A stretch of 64,000 nucleotides of DNA from Thermococcus sp. M39 (GCF_012027325.1 NZ_SNUG01000002.1:141211-205210), one strand, 5' to 3'. Counted from the stretch's first letter, positions 32,630 to 41,235 are shown. Notes: generated by a model not told the origin, from the letters alone. Translations and numbers: made by a program.

Positions 32630-34492
32630 ATGAAAGGTTGGTGGGGCAGAATTTTAAGAGTTGATTTAACTAACAACAAAGTTAAAGTGCAGGAGTATTC
32701 TCCAGAGGTCGCTCAGCTTTTCATCGGTGGTAGGGGGTTAGCTGCAAAGATTCTCTGGGATGAAGTTAAGGGTGTTGATCCTCTAAGCCCAGAGAACAAG
32801 CTCGTTATAGCTGCTGGACCTTTTAATGGCCTCTCGACTCCAAGTGGCGGAAAGCTGGTAGTTGCCGCAAAGAGCCCGCTCACCGGTGGTTATGGTGACG
32901 GTAACTTAGGGACAATGGCAACTGTTCACTTGAGAAAAGCTGGTTATGATGCCATCGTTATCGAGGGCAAAGCTAAGAAGCCCGTATATTTGTACATTGA
33001 AGATGATAACGTGAGCATCCTCAGTGCTGAGGGACTTTGGGGACTTGACACATTTGAGACTGAAAAGAAATTGAGAGAAATACACGGCAAAAACGTTGGT
33101 ATATTAAGCATTGGACCCGGTGGAGAGAACTTAGTTAAGTACGCTGTCATCATGTCTCAAGAAGGCAGAGCTGGTGGAAGACCAGGTATCGGTGCTGTAA
33201 TGGGTTCAAAGAAGCTCAAGGCAATCGTAATCAAGGGTACAAAAGATATACCCGTTGCTGACAAGGATGAGCTTAGAAAGCTTAGCAAAGAGGCTTATGA
33301 AGAAATCCAAAGCAAGCCAACCTATGAGTTCTGGCACAGGCAGGGAACTATGGCTGCAATTGAGTGGACAAATGAAAATTCTGCACTGCCAACATACAAC
33401 TTCCAAGACGGTTCATTCAAGTTCGCAAGGTCAATTGATGGATACACCTTAGAAGGAATGAAAGTCAAACAGAGAGGCTGTCCATATTGTAATATGCCAT
33501 GTGGAAATGTTGTTCTCGATGCTGAAGGCCTTGAGAGCGAGCTTGATTATGAGAACGTCGCTTTGCTAGGTTCAAACCTCGGAATTGGACAGCTCAACAA
33601 GGTTGCTACTTTGAACAGACTCGCTGATATGTACGGTCTTGACACCATTTCCCTTGGCGGTTCAATAGCATTCATCATGGAAGCGGTTGAGAGAGGACTT
33701 CTCAAAGAAGGTCCAACATTCGGAGACTACAAAGGAGCAAAAGAGCTCGTCAAAGAGATTGCATTCAGGAGCAGCGAGCTTGGAAACTTTGCCGCTGAAG
33801 GTGTAATGAGAATGGCTCAAAAAGTGGAAGGCGGAGAGAACTTTGCAATGCACGTTAAAGGATTAGAAGTCAGCGGATACAACAGCTATATCTACCCAGC
33901 AATGGCATTAGCTTTCGCGACCTCATCAATAGGTGCCCACCACAAGGAGGCATGGGTCATTGCTTGGGAAATTGGTACAGCACCAATTGAAGGAGAGCAA
34001 GCAAAGAAAGTTGAATACAAGATTACCTATGGCCCAGAGAAGGCCGCAAAGGTCATTGAACTGCAGAGATACAGAGGTGGACTCTTTGAGATGCTCTCTG
34101 CATGTAGATTGCCATGGATTGAGCTTGGATTGAACATTGATTACTATCCAAAGCTCCTCAAGGCAATAACTGGAGTTACATACACATGGGATGACCTCTT
34201 TGCAGCAGCTGACAGGCTCTATGCATTGATTAGAGCTTACTGGGTTAGAGAATTCAACGGCAACTGGAGCAGAAAGATGGACTACCCACCAAAGAGATGG
34301 TTCATCGAAGGACTCAAGAGCGGACCATACAAGGGCAAGCACCTTGAAGAGGACAAGTACGACAAGCTGCTCAGTGAATACTACAAGATGCGCGGCTGGG
34401 ACGAGAGAGGAATCCCAACTAAGGAAACACTTCAGAAGCTCAAGCTTGATTTCGTCATCCCAGAGCTTGAGAAAGTCACAAAGCTTCAGTGA
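32630..34492 (+). CDS. for: Formaldehyde:ferredoxin oxidoreductase (tungsten aldehyde oxidoreductase family)
   Basis: Oxidises short aldehydes to acids in the cytoplasm with ferredoxin as acceptor, using a tungstopterin. The 621 residues equal the length of the P. furiosus enzyme as I remember it, and long stretches match (N-terminal [15 protein letters not shown], central [18 protein letters not shown]). [4Fe-4S] ligands are C284, C287 and C291 (CPYCNMPC) and about C492 (SACRLPW). Pterin-binding segments [17 protein letters not shown] and DTISLGG are present. ATG 32630 follows GGTGATTTCT. A MoaD-like gene follows 100 bases later, consistent with cofactor supply. Confidence in FOR rather than AOR is high because of the first 100 residues. 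Confidence 0.95.
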   Translation: MKGWWGRILRVDLTNNKVKVQEYSPEVAQLFIGGRGLAAKILWDEVKGVDPLSPENKLVIAAGPFNGLSTPSGGKLVVAAKSPLTGGYGDGNLGTMATVHLRKAGYDAIVIEGKAKKPVYLYIEDDNVSILSAEGLWGLDTFETEKKLREIHGKNVGILSIGPGGENLVKYAVIMSQEGRAGGRPGIGAVMGSKKLKAIVIKGTKDIPVADKDELRKLSKEAYEEIQSKPTYEFWHRQGTMAAIEWTNENSALPTYNFQDGSFKFARSIDGYTLEGMKVKQRGCPYCNMPCGNVVLDAEGLESELDYENVALLGSNLGIGQLNKVATLNRLADMYGLDTISLGGSIAFIMEAVERGLLKEGPTFGDYKGAKELVKEIAFRSSELGNFAAEGVMRMAQKVEGGENFAMHVKGLEVSGYNSYIYPAMALAFATSSIGAHHKEAWVIAWEIGTAPIEGEQAKKVEYKITYGPEKAAKVIELQRYRGGLFEMLSACRLPWIELGLNIDYYPKLLKAITGVTYTWDDLFAAADRLYALIRAYWVREFNGNWSRKMDYPPKRWFIEGLKSGPYKGKHLEEDKYDKLLSEYYKMRGWDERGIPTKETLQKLKLDFVIPELEKVTKLQ

Positions 34493-34518
34493 TTTCTCTC
34501 TATTTCTTCGTTTTTCTC
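34493..34518 (+). terminator. T-rich stretch after the formaldehyde oxidoreductase gene
   Basis: TTTCTCTCTATTTCTTCGTTTTTC directly follows the stop codon and looks like an archaeal terminator, perhaps a leaky one since co-directional genes follow. Confidence 0.4.
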
Positions 34519-34593
34519 AATGTTCCCTTGAAATGCTGGACGCAGTTTAAAAACTTTTTAAATTCCAGTGCAAATCTCCTTTAGGTGATGCTC

Positions 34594-34824
34594 ATGATAA
34601 GAATTAAGCTCATGGGGGCTTTGGCCCATTTAGCTGAATCCAACGAAGTTTACGTTGAGATTGATAAACCGAAAACTGTTGATGAGATTTTAAGAGAGGT
34701 AATCAAAGACTATGACAAGCTTCACGACAAGATAATAATGGTAAACGGAAAGGTTGCGAGAGGAGATGCCATAGTCAATGACGGTGATGAAATAAAGGTA
34801 ATGCCGGTACTAAGTGGTGGCTGA
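34594..34824 (+). CDS. MoaD/ThiS-like sulfur carrier protein
   Basis: A 76-residue ubiquitin-like protein ending in GG (VMPVLSGG), the terminus that is activated and thiocarboxylated. MKLMGAL-type N-terminus and DGDEIKVMPV match MoaD. It would donate sulfur to the molybdopterin dithiolene. Its place directly after the tungsten-dependent oxidoreductase supports a role in making that enzyme's cofactor. ATG 34594 follows AGGTGATGCTC; two earlier start codons lie inside the site. Confidence 0.88.
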   Translation: MIRIKLMGALAHLAESNEVYVEIDKPKTVDEILREVIKDYDKLHDKIIMVNGKVARGDAIVNDGDEIKVMPVLSGG

Positions 34825-34825
34825 G

Positions 34826-34996
34826 ATGGACGAGAGACTAAAAGCTTGCAAAAATTGTCGGTGGTTTGGCCCAATTGATTCCTACTTTCTTACCCAAGGA
34901 ATATGTAGAAAGCACATGAAAACAACCCACATGAACGCTATTTGCGATGACTGGGAGCCGTTATGGGGTAGCAAAGATGGAAATAGCGAAAGTTAA
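34826..34996 (+). CDS. Small cysteine-rich protein, unknown
   Basis: A 56-residue protein with four cysteines arranged CKNC...GIC...AIC and three histidines (KHMKTTHM), which could bind zinc or an Fe-S cluster. It starts one base after the MoaD-like stop, with GGTGG inside the end of that gene, and overlaps the next gene by 20 bases. The tight packing with the FOR and MoaD-like genes suggests a shared job. No family name recognised. Confidence 0.65.
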   Translation: MDERLKACKNCRWFGPIDSYFLTQGICRKHMKTTHMNAICDDWEPLWGSKDGNSES

Positions 34997-35789
34997 GGGG
35001 CTTAGATTTAAAGTTCCAAAAGATTCATGGTTCAGCTTTTTTGACACTCCATATCCTGCTCACAAGCTGGGGACAGCCGTTGATGTTTATTTTTATGAGA
35101 AAGCTCTTTTTCCATTTGAAGAAGGAAAGCTTCTGGAAATTAAGAAAGTTAGGACTCCACAATACGTTCCCATTAGGGAAGACTATCTCACGATTTTTCA
35201 AGTTGATGATTTTTGCTTAAAAGTCCTTCATATTAAACCCAGCATTAAAGTTGGGGAGAAAGTTTATCTGGGAGATGAAATTGGCAAATTAATTGTTTCA
35301 GGCTTTTTTAGACCGTGGAGTGATAAGCACGCTCACTTTGAGCTGAGAGATTGCAAAGATAGATACAGGGCAAGGGGAGGCTTTTTAATGCATCCAAAAA
35401 TTCTAAAACTCGTGCCCACAATTAAAGGAAACGAGTTTGAGGTTGTTGAGAAAGCTGAACACTACTACTGGCTGAGGTCTCTGAGGAGAGGCGAGAAAAA
35501 TCTAACGCCCTTATCTTTTGATGGCACTCCAATTGAAGGCGGCTTGCCTCACTACCACTATGGAGCGGTTTTTGGCAAATTAAAAGAAGTTGAGATTTTT
35601 GAAGCAAAGTTTTCAGTAAGTCAAGAGCTTCCCAACGGAGTTGGAATTTTTAATGCCGATTTCCAGATATTTGCAAATGGGCAGAAAGTGAGAGGCATAG
35701 GGGTTTACTGCAACCAAGAAAGGATAAAGCTGATTGGGGGAGAGTTTGAGGTTGGGGATGTTGTAGAGATTAGGTTTCTTAAAAAATAA
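34977..35789 (+). CDS. Peptidase M23-like (duplicated hybrid motif) protein, cytoplasmic
   Basis: A 270-residue protein with no signal peptide. HKLGTAVDVY at about 29-38 and DKHAHFELRD near 117-126 resemble the two metal-binding segments of LytM/M23 peptidases (H...D and HxH), and VGEKVYLGDEIGKL resembles the beta-barrel between them. Archaea lack peptidoglycan and this protein seems cytoplasmic, so a biotinyl/lipoyl-like or other binding role is as likely as proteolysis. The C-terminal third is beta-rich. ATG 34977 was chosen for GGGGTAGC upstream; it overlaps the Cys-rich gene by 20 bases. Confidence 0.6.
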   Translation: MEIAKVKGLRFKVPKDSWFSFFDTPYPAHKLGTAVDVYFYEKALFPFEEGKLLEIKKVRTPQYVPIREDYLTIFQVDDFCLKVLHIKPSIKVGEKVYLGDEIGKLIVSGFFRPWSDKHAHFELRDCKDRYRARGGFLMHPKILKLVPTIKGNEFEVVEKAEHYYWLRSLRRGEKNLTPLSFDGTPIEGGLPHYHYGAVFGKLKEVEIFEAKFSVSQELPNGVGIFNADFQIFANGQKVRGIGVYCNQERIKLIGGEFEVGDVVEIRFLKK

Positions 35790-35833
35790 CAATTATAACG
35801 CCGATTATAATAATCATGGTTATACAAACGTCC

Positions 35834-36679
35834 TTACTTCTTATACACCCTCACATCCAAAACGACATGCCAAACTCCAGGGGCATAGCGTTTGATTATC
35901 CTGCTTTCCAAAAGCTCAGCCTCATAGCCATATTCTCTTGCTACTCTCTCAAATGTTGCAAAAGGCTCTTTGGGCATTAATTTTTCAGGAACAGTGTTGT
36001 GATAGTGGATTACTGCATCATCTTTCGCAATCTCCAGAGCCTTTGGAATGAATTCATGAGTTTTAATCACATAGCCCATAAGAATTCTGTCTGCAATGTT
36101 CTCTCCAGGAAACTCTCTATTATCGATGTTGTAAGCAGTCATTCTATCTTGAACTTTATTGAGCTCAATGTTCTCTACCAAGAACTTGAACGTGTATGGA
36201 TTTTTCTCAATTGCAATAACCTTGGCTTTGCAGTGCTTTGCTATTGGGAGCGAGAGGTGCCCAATTCCAGCAAACATATCTACAACAAGCTCATTTGGTC
36301 TTGCTATGCTTGCCATTCTAACCCTTTCCTTAACATTAGCTGGAGAGAACATCACTCTTGCCACATCAAGCTTGTAGAGAATACCGTTCTCCTTGTGAAC
36401 CGTTACCGTGTCTTCGCCGTAAATAACCTCATAATGAGGCTCTCTAAATTCTCCCAAAATCCAGCCTTTCCTTAAGACGGTCTTTACCCCCAAAACTTCA
36501 GCATAAACTTTGGCTATTTCGTATTTGTACGGCAAAAGCTCTTCTCTAAGCGGTAGAATCAAAACATCCCCAATTTGAACCCAATGCTTAGGGAGAAGAT
36601 CAACTAACCCTTGGGGAAGCTTTTTGCTTAGTATCTCCCTTATTCGAGGTTTTATGAGTTGGGTCTTTCTCTTCTTCAT
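35834..36679 (-). CDS. taw2: tRNA wyosine-pathway aminocarboxypropyltransferase Taw2 (TYW2)
   Basis: Transfers the 3-amino-3-carboxypropyl group of SAM to the wyosine base at position 37 of tRNA-Phe. The 281-residue length and sequence match the Pyrococcus TYW2 protein: FSPANVKERVRM, DMFAGIGHLSLPIA (SAM loop), AIEKNPYTFKFLVENI, NREFPGENIADRILMGYV and the terminal RYAPGVWHVVLDVRV. Start: ATG 36679, with AAGGAG 12 bases upstream; a TTG one codon earlier is also possible. The nearest paralogue Trm5 has a longer N-terminal domain and different motif 3. Monocistronic as far as I can see. Confidence 0.88.
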   Translation of the reverse strand: MKKRKTQLIKPRIREILSKKLPQGLVDLLPKHWVQIGDVLILPLREELLPYKYEIAKVYAEVLGVKTVLRKGWILGEFREPHYEVIYGEDTVTVHKENGILYKLDVARVMFSPANVKERVRMASIARPNELVVDMFAGIGHLSLPIAKHCKAKVIAIEKNPYTFKFLVENIELNKVQDRMTAYNIDNREFPGENIADRILMGYVIKTHEFIPKALEIAKDDAVIHYHNTVPEKLMPKEPFATFERVAREYGYEAELLESRIIKRYAPGVWHVVLDVRVYKK

Positions 36680-36831
36680 CAAATGTAAGCTCCTTGTGAG
36701 ATGTTTAAAACTCTTTGGTATCATAAATCCTTCGTAGTAACTTGTCGTTTAGGCAAAAAGCGATTGAAAAAGCTTAAAAAGGGAGAGGCCTAATAAGAAT
36801 AATGAGAACCAATCGGAGGTAGAGTTAAACA

Positions 36832-37182
36832 ATGGATGAAGAAGGCTCGAGTAGTTTTTGGTTTATGAAGATATTTAAATCGAAGAAAAAAGATGGAGTT
36901 CTGGAGCAAAAAATCACAGAAGATGCCTATGAAGATTTGAGGGCTCTTTTAATGAGGGCAAAGCCCGAAGTTGAGAACGATAAAATTATTCTGAAACTAC
37001 CTCGTGGCGATGTTATCTTAACAAAGGACAAGCTCAGGATAGTTGCAAAAAGCAGAGAAGACGCGGAGAAAATTTTAAGGAATCTGCACCATTACTCAAT
37101 GCCTCCAGGAATTTGGCCGGCTTATGGGCTGAGCTATTCTATAAAGAGAGATTCTGCTGTTTTGAGAAAGAGTAAAGCATGA
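36832..37182 (+). CDS. Conserved hypothetical protein
   Basis: A 116-residue, mixed-charge soluble protein: N-terminal basic stretch (KIFKSKKKDG), then ITEDAYEDLRALLMRA, KIILKLPRGDVILTKD and REDAEKILRNLHHY. No family recognised; secondary structure looks alpha-beta. GGAGGTAGAG lies 13 bases before ATG 36832, a rather long spacing. It is followed by T-rich sequence and a C/D box sRNA. Confidence 0.55.
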   Translation: MDEEGSSSFWFMKIFKSKKKDGVLEQKITEDAYEDLRALLMRAKPEVENDKIILKLPRGDVILTKDKLRIVAKSREDAEKILRNLHHYSMPPGIWPAYGLSYSIKRDSAVLRKSKA

Positions 37183-37215
37183 TTTTTAATTTTTTACCCT
37201 GTTTTTCCGCTCTTT
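37183..37215 (+). terminator. Poly-T region after the hypothetical gene
   Basis: Three T runs (TTTTTAATTTTTT, GTTTTT, CTTTT) follow the stop at 37182. Confidence 0.4.
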
Positions 37216-37260
37216 TATCTTACCCTAAAGGTTTTAAGCTAAGCTTTAGATACTCTATTC

Positions 37261-37318
37261 AGCGGATGATGGGCCTTGCCCAGTCTGAGCGGTGATGACG
37301 TCGGTATTAGCTGACGCT
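37261..37318 (+). ncRNA. C/D box guide sRNA
   Basis: All four boxes are present in order: C-like ATGATGG (37266-37272), 12-nt spacer, D' CTGA (37285-37288), GCG, C' GTGATGA (37292-37298), 12-nt spacer, D CTGA (37311-37314). AGCG (37261-37264) pairs with CGCT (37315-37318) as a terminal stem. The spacers GCCTTGCCCAGT and CGTCGGTATTAG have the standard archaeal 12-nt length. TTTTAAG at 37232 is a suitable TATA box 25-30 bases upstream. By the D+5 rule the second guide would direct methylation of the U in 5'-CUAAU. Only the last base of the C box departs from consensus. Confidence 0.85.
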
Positions 37319-37346
37319 ACTTTAGCTTTCACTAGGAGGCAGAGCA

Positions 37347-37970
37347 ATGAGCGATGAGCTGCTTGAGTTCTATGCAAGTGAGGCTTTGACATGCCCTCGT
37401 CGAATATACTTCAGACTCAAAGGGTATCCCGAAAAGTGGCCAGAATTTGTCAAAGTTAGACTAAATCAAGGTGTTAAGACTCATAACATTTTGGGTGAAA
37501 TTTTAAGCAGAAGGTTTGGCTTTGAGCTTGAAAAGCACATGATTCTCCGCTCTTCTCGTTTGGGTTTTGAGATTCACGGAAGAATTGATGCCTATCGGGA
37601 TTTTCCCATCGAAATAAAAGGCAAAACTTCCCTCCCAAGGCTCCCCTACGAATATCACCTTGCCCAGCTGAACATCTATCTAAGATGGGCTGAAAGCGAA
37701 TATGGTTATCTTTACTACATAAAGCTTGACGAGAATCCCCATAGAGTTTTGAAATGGATAGACTTTTCAAACTTCCCAATAGTTAAGGGGAAAAACTTCA
37801 AGGCCTTTGAAATTCCCTATGACGAGAAGCTGTTTAAGGAAACCGTAAAGCAGTTCTACATGGTAAAAAAGCATTATGAAAAAGATAAACCTCCAGAGGG
37901 ATGGAAGAACTATATGTGCAAGTTCTGTCCCTATTATTACATCTGTTATGGGAATGGCTTTGAACTCTGA
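37347..37970 (+). CDS. Stand-alone Cas4-like PD-(D/E)XK nuclease
   Basis: A 207-residue RecB-type nuclease. One N-terminal Cys (C16 in CPRRIYF) and C191, C194, C200 (CKFCPYYYIC) form the expected [4Fe-4S] cluster. Nuclease residues are H46, D81 (GRIDAY), E89 and K91 (PIEIKGK), with QLNIY at 107-111. All catalytic positions are intact. No cas gene or CRISPR repeat lies in the window, so it may act in general DNA repair or in an immune system elsewhere. AGGAGGCAGAGCA precedes ATG 37347. The C/D sRNA at 37261 lies just upstream. The 3' end overlaps the convergent broken TrmO gene by 25 bases. Confidence 0.85.
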   Translation: MSDELLEFYASEALTCPRRIYFRLKGYPEKWPEFVKVRLNQGVKTHNILGEILSRRFGFELEKHMILRSSRLGFEIHGRIDAYRDFPIEIKGKTSLPRLPYEYHLAQLNIYLRWAESEYGYLYYIKLDENPHRVLKWIDFSNFPIVKGKNFKAFEIPYDEKLFKETVKQFYMVKKHYEKDKPPEGWKNYMCKFCPYYYICYGNGFEL

Positions 37971-38603
37971 GATTTCAATTTGTCCTTTATCTCCACTGGC
38001 AACTTTTCATAGACTTCCTCAAGCACTTTTATAAGTTCTACAAGCTCTTTAGCTGTAAGATGCGTTGTCTTGGCCCCCAACTCCACAACAAGAGCGATAT
38101 ATTCCTCTGGAGAAACTTCCTCAAGCTCATCGAGATGCTCGCTTACCCTTGGAATTAAATTGAGCCCACCTATCTGCCGTGCGTTTCCAATGTCCAGCTC
38201 CCATTCCTCGACTTTTCTTCCTGTTGAACAGTCTAAACGCTCAACAAAGATTTTTATATCAGCTATTGGCGTCCCATCATCAGCATCAATCCAGTCAACA
38301 TAAATTCTGTTCTCTTCAATTCTGTGAATTTGAACCGTATAGATGGCTAAAGGATTTAGGCCTCACTGGAGAGCGGGTAGCGAAAACTCCAGTTAAGGGA
38401 TTTTGCGGATTGTTGTATGGGTGAACTTTCAAGATTTGCCGCTTTTCTGGGGTGTCGCTTTTATGAAACCAGAGAATAAGCTTAATCCAGTCCCCCTCAT
38501 GTAAGCCGTCAATGGCATCCTTAAACTCAGGAAAGATTTCTAGAATCGTCTCCACTTTATCCTTTCTCACAATTCCAACTGGTGTGATTTTAAACTTCTC
38601 CAT
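37946..38603 (-). pseudogene. TrmO-like tRNA methyltransferase gene with a frameshift
   Basis: From ATG 38603 (after GAGGTGATTGC) the first part is TrmO (also YaeB/UPF0066): ITPVGIVRKDK, DGLHEGDWIKLILWFH and ATRSPVRP. At AGGCCTAAATCC (about 38353) one extra A breaks the frame. The original frame ends at 38316, whereas removing the base continues with NPLAIYTVQIHRIEENRIYV and VDWIDADDGTPIADIKIF to a stop at 37946. The joined protein of about 218 residues has the catalytic domain plus a C-terminal domain. TrmO methylates t6A37 in tRNA. Since only one homopolymer base is involved, a sequencing error must be considered. Confidence 0.78.
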
Positions 38604-38607
38604 GCAA

Positions 38608-39480
38608 TCACCTCACTTTCCACTTTAAATCATTCTTAACAACAGCTTCAATCATTTCTTTGTTATAGAGCTCTGCTATAAATGCCCTTATTGAGACTTG
38701 GTTTAAAGCTAATGTTTGAGGCGTTACTTTTGCCTTAAACTCCTTAGCTAAATGATAGCTCAGCTCACTTATGCTCATTGGCTTCTCTAACAGCTCTAAA
38801 ATTTTCTTTTCAGCCTCTTCAACTCTCTGAAGATTGAACTCAAGCAGCTTTTCGGCTTCCTCCCCTTTGACGGGCTTTCCATGAGATGGTACCAGCAGAA
38901 ACCCTTCAATTACATAATTATATAATTGCATAATTGAAGCTTTAAATAATTCAACATCAACTAAATAGGGAACTCCAACAGCTTGGATTATCCTTTCCCC
39001 AAGGAAGCTGTCCCCTGCATATATAACAGCGTTTTCTTCATCCATAAACCCAGTCATTCCTGGTGAATGGCCGTTGAGCTTAATTGTATTTAATCCAAAG
39101 AGCTCATCATTCCATTCAAAAACGGCATGCACCTTTACCTCATGGGGAAACTGAAACACTAAGAATCCCTTAGGAGCTTTTGAGCCAAACGTTAAAAGCT
39201 CTCGGTTGAGGGGACTTTCAGCAATCGAAAACTCAAAGCGATGCATGAAAAGAGGCTTATCAATCTTTACAGCCACGCTTATATGGTCAGCATGCCCGTG
39301 GGTTGCCAAAAGAGCTTTAGCCTCGCTTCCGAGCTTTCTAACTTCTCTCAGCAAATCTTTATGCCTCCCGCTTCCATGTCCAACATCAACAAGAACAGCT
39401 TTCCCATCATAGAGCTTTATCATGGTTGAAGGACTTCCAGGATAAAGATATAAGTCTTCACCTAGCTTTCTCACTCCCAT
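38608..39480 (-). CDS. Metallo-beta-lactamase fold hydrolase
   Basis: A 290-residue MBL-fold hydrolase. Metal ligands: THGHADH at about 61-67, LNGHSPGM near 133-140, YAGDSFLG near 151-158, VPSHGKPV near 197-204. The C-terminal 80 residues are helical with a winged-helix look (SISELSYHLAKEF), as in several archaeal MBL proteins related to LACTB2-type enzymes. Substrate unknown, perhaps RNA or a thioester. ATG 39480 lies after GGTGATTTT; it precedes the TrmO gene by four bases and may be co-transcribed with it. Confidence 0.87.
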   Translation of the reverse strand: MGVRKLGEDLYLYPGSPSTMIKLYDGKAVLVDVGHGSGRHKDLLREVRKLGSEAKALLATHGHADHISVAVKIDKPLFMHRFEFSIAESPLNRELLTFGSKAPKGFLVFQFPHEVKVHAVFEWNDELFGLNTIKLNGHSPGMTGFMDEENAVIYAGDSFLGERIIQAVGVPYLVDVELFKASIMQLYNYVIEGFLLVPSHGKPVKGEEAEKLLEFNLQRVEEAEKKILELLEKPMSISELSYHLAKEFKAKVTPQTLALNQVSIRAFIAELYNKEMIEAVVKNDLKWKVR

Positions 39481-39513
39481 AAAATCACCGAAAAAATTAT
39501 GCATTAGAAGTAA

Positions 39514-40062
39514 TTAACCTTTCCTAAGCTTTTCAATTTCGTTAATGAGTTCTCGAAAGTGTTCATAGAATTCGCTTTTCTTTAAATACTCAAGAGCGGA
39601 CCAAAACTCATCAAGATCCCTAAAGCCAGCTTTCTCATATTCATACGCCTGAAGAACCATCTCAAGTTTATCTGCGAACTTAACTAACCTCCCCTCTAGA
39701 CTGCTCTCTTCCTCATACTCCTCGAACAGCCTGAAATACTCAAAACTTTTGTCTCCGACCTCAAGTAAAAGCTCCATAACAGCCTTTTTTTCAGCTTTCT
39801 TCTTGTCTATGTATCTTTGAGCTTCCAGGGGAAGATCAGTTATCTTTGATTCCCCTAAATCATGAAGAAGAGCAATCTTCAAAGCTTTCTCAACGTTAAT
39901 GTTAATGCCTTTCTCTTTAAGCTCATCAGCCAATAAAAGAGTAATAAACGCAACCCTAAAGCTGTGGTCTGCCACACTTTCCGGATTTGGGATTCCTCTA
40001 AGCAGCCAACCCATTCTCGGCAGCCTTTTAAGCTTCCCTATCTCAAGAAAAAGCTTAATCAT
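39514..40062 (-). CDS. HD-domain nucleotidase (YfbR/HDDC2-like)
   Basis: A 182-residue HD phosphohydrolase. VADHSFRVAF (H, position about 32), LLHDLGESKITD (HD plus E, about 68-79) and KFADKLEMVLQAYEY (D, about 128-142) are the metal ligands of 5'-deoxynucleotidases of the YfbR/HDDC2 group. RMGWLLRGIPNPESVADH matches the family N-terminus. It probably removes phosphate from dNMPs. Three bases separate it from the upstream gene, so they share a transcript. Confidence 0.87.
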   Translation of the reverse strand: MIKLFLEIGKLKRLPRMGWLLRGIPNPESVADHSFRVAFITLLLADELKEKGININVEKALKIALLHDLGESKITDLPLEAQRYIDKKKAEKKAVMELLLEVGDKSFEYFRLFEEYEEESSLEGRLVKFADKLEMVLQAYEYEKAGFRDLDEFWSALEYLKKSEFYEHFRELINEIEKLRKG

Positions 40063-40064
40063 AG

Positions 40065-40379
40065 CTACTCCTCCGAGACGTACAATGCCTTTTCAGTCTC
40101 TATAGCTCTCGCTATTATGCCGTCACCAACGAATCTGCCATAAACTTTTACTTGATCCCCTATGCCAATATACGGAGTTCCAGAAAACTCAATTTTCAAT
40201 CCATTTATCCGGAAGGTGGTCCTATAACTGGGCAATTCCATGGGAAGGAACTCTATGGTAGGCTTATCCTCTATAACTCCTTCGAGGACAACGTTTTTGC
40301 CACGAAACTTGTTATCCTTTAAATCATCGGGGAGAACAATGTAATAGTAGTGATGACCAAACTTTACTCTCTTTGGCAT
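40065..40379 (-). CDS. Conserved hypothetical beta-rich protein (OB-fold-like)
   Basis: A 104-residue, beta-rich protein with segments KNVVLEGVIEDK and IGIGDQVKVYGRFVGDGIIA, which resemble the strands of an OB fold. Basic N-terminus (PKRVKFGHHYYY). No named family recognised. ATG 40379 follows AAAGGTGGTTGGG. It is directly upstream of the HD nucleotidase and divergent from the GTPase at 40436. A nucleic-acid-binding role would be a guess. Confidence 0.6.
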   Translation of the reverse strand: MPKRVKFGHHYYYIVLPDDLKDNKFRGKNVVLEGVIEDKPTIEFLPMELPSYRTTFRINGLKIEFSGTPYIGIGDQVKVYGRFVGDGIIARAIETEKALYVSEE

Positions 40380-40435
40380 CCCAACCACCTTTACACTTAT
40401 ATTACCCCTTGGTGATATAATTATAGGTGAGAGGG

Positions 40436-41002
40436 ATGATAAAGGTTGCGATCATTGGTGCTGAGAATGTTGGCAAATCTACGCTCATGAATGCGCTCCT
40501 TGGGAAGAAGGTCTCTGAGACTGCTGAGATTCCAGGAACCACAAAAAGCATCATAAGAAAGACATTTGGAAAGGTGAAAATCCCAAAGAGCATGAAGAAT
40601 CCATTCGGGGGAGCTGATGAATTCGTTTTAATTGATACGGCAGGTCTTTTTGATCCGCAATATGAGTTTAGAGGCAAAGTCCTAAGCGAGGAGAAGTTTA
40701 AGGAGATTTTAAATGAGATAACGTCAGCTGACATCGTTATTCACATGATTGACGCTCAATATGGTCTGCATAGGGGAATGGAAAAACTCCATCACTTGCT
40801 TAAATTCAGATATGAGAAGCCGATAATTGTCGTAATTAACAAGATTGACTTAGTCCCAAAAGAGAAAGTCGAAGAACTTAGACAAATCGTGAAAAAGCGC
40901 CTAGAACAAGAACCTATACTTCTGTCTTTAGTTACATATGAAGGATTTAACGATCTGCTGAAAGCACTCGTGTATTATGCACAGTACGCAAAGAAAAGCT
41001 AG
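40436..41002 (+). CDS. Small Era/Obg-type GTPase
   Basis: A 188-residue P-loop GTPase. G1 GAENVGKST (about 8-16), G2 around T36 (PGTTKSI), G3 DTAG (about 68-71), G4 NKID (about 135-138). There is no C-terminal KH or TGS domain, so it is a minimal TRAFAC GTPase. Start ATG 40436 after AGGTGAGAGGG. Family members act in ribosome assembly or ion transport; the sequence alone does not say which. The 3' end overlaps a convergent gene by four bases. Confidence 0.85.
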   Translation: MIKVAIIGAENVGKSTLMNALLGKKVSETAEIPGTTKSIIRKTFGKVKIPKSMKNPFGGADEFVLIDTAGLFDPQYEFRGKVLSEEKFKEILNEITSADIVIHMIDAQYGLHRGMEKLHHLLKFRYEKPIIVVINKIDLVPKEKVEELRQIVKKRLEQEPILLSLVTYEGFNDLLKALVYYAQYAKKS

Positions 41003-41235
41003 GTTCTCTTAAAACTTGAATATTTTGAAAACTTAGCTAGAGTTTTTAACGAGATAATTTCATCCAACAGAGCATACTCATTTGCAAGCTCTTCAGCCAG
41101 CTCATTAGGAATGCCATTCCTAACTAATGCCCTTTTAAACTTTCGTCTGCTTCTCCGTATCGTCCTCTTAATTCCAGCCAGATTCCACAAAAACTTTGGA
41201 ATCAAAAACAAAAGTCGGAAAAAGGAAAGGATCAT
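40999..41235 (-). CDS. Small basic protein, unknown
   Basis: A 78-residue protein with a short hydrophobic N-terminus (ILSFFRLLFLIPKFLW), then a strongly basic stretch (KRTIRRSRRKFKRALV) and an alpha-helical end (NELAEELANEYALLDEI). Its ATG overlaps the stop of the coiled-coil gene (TGATG), with GAGGAG just upstream, so translation is coupled. It may be a peripheral membrane protein. It is the last gene of a run from 42283 and ends convergently with the GTPase. Confidence 0.6.
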   Translation of the reverse strand: MILSFFRLLFLIPKFLWNLAGIKRTIRRSRRKFKRALVRNGIPNELAEELANEYALLDEIISLKTLAKFSKYSSFKRT

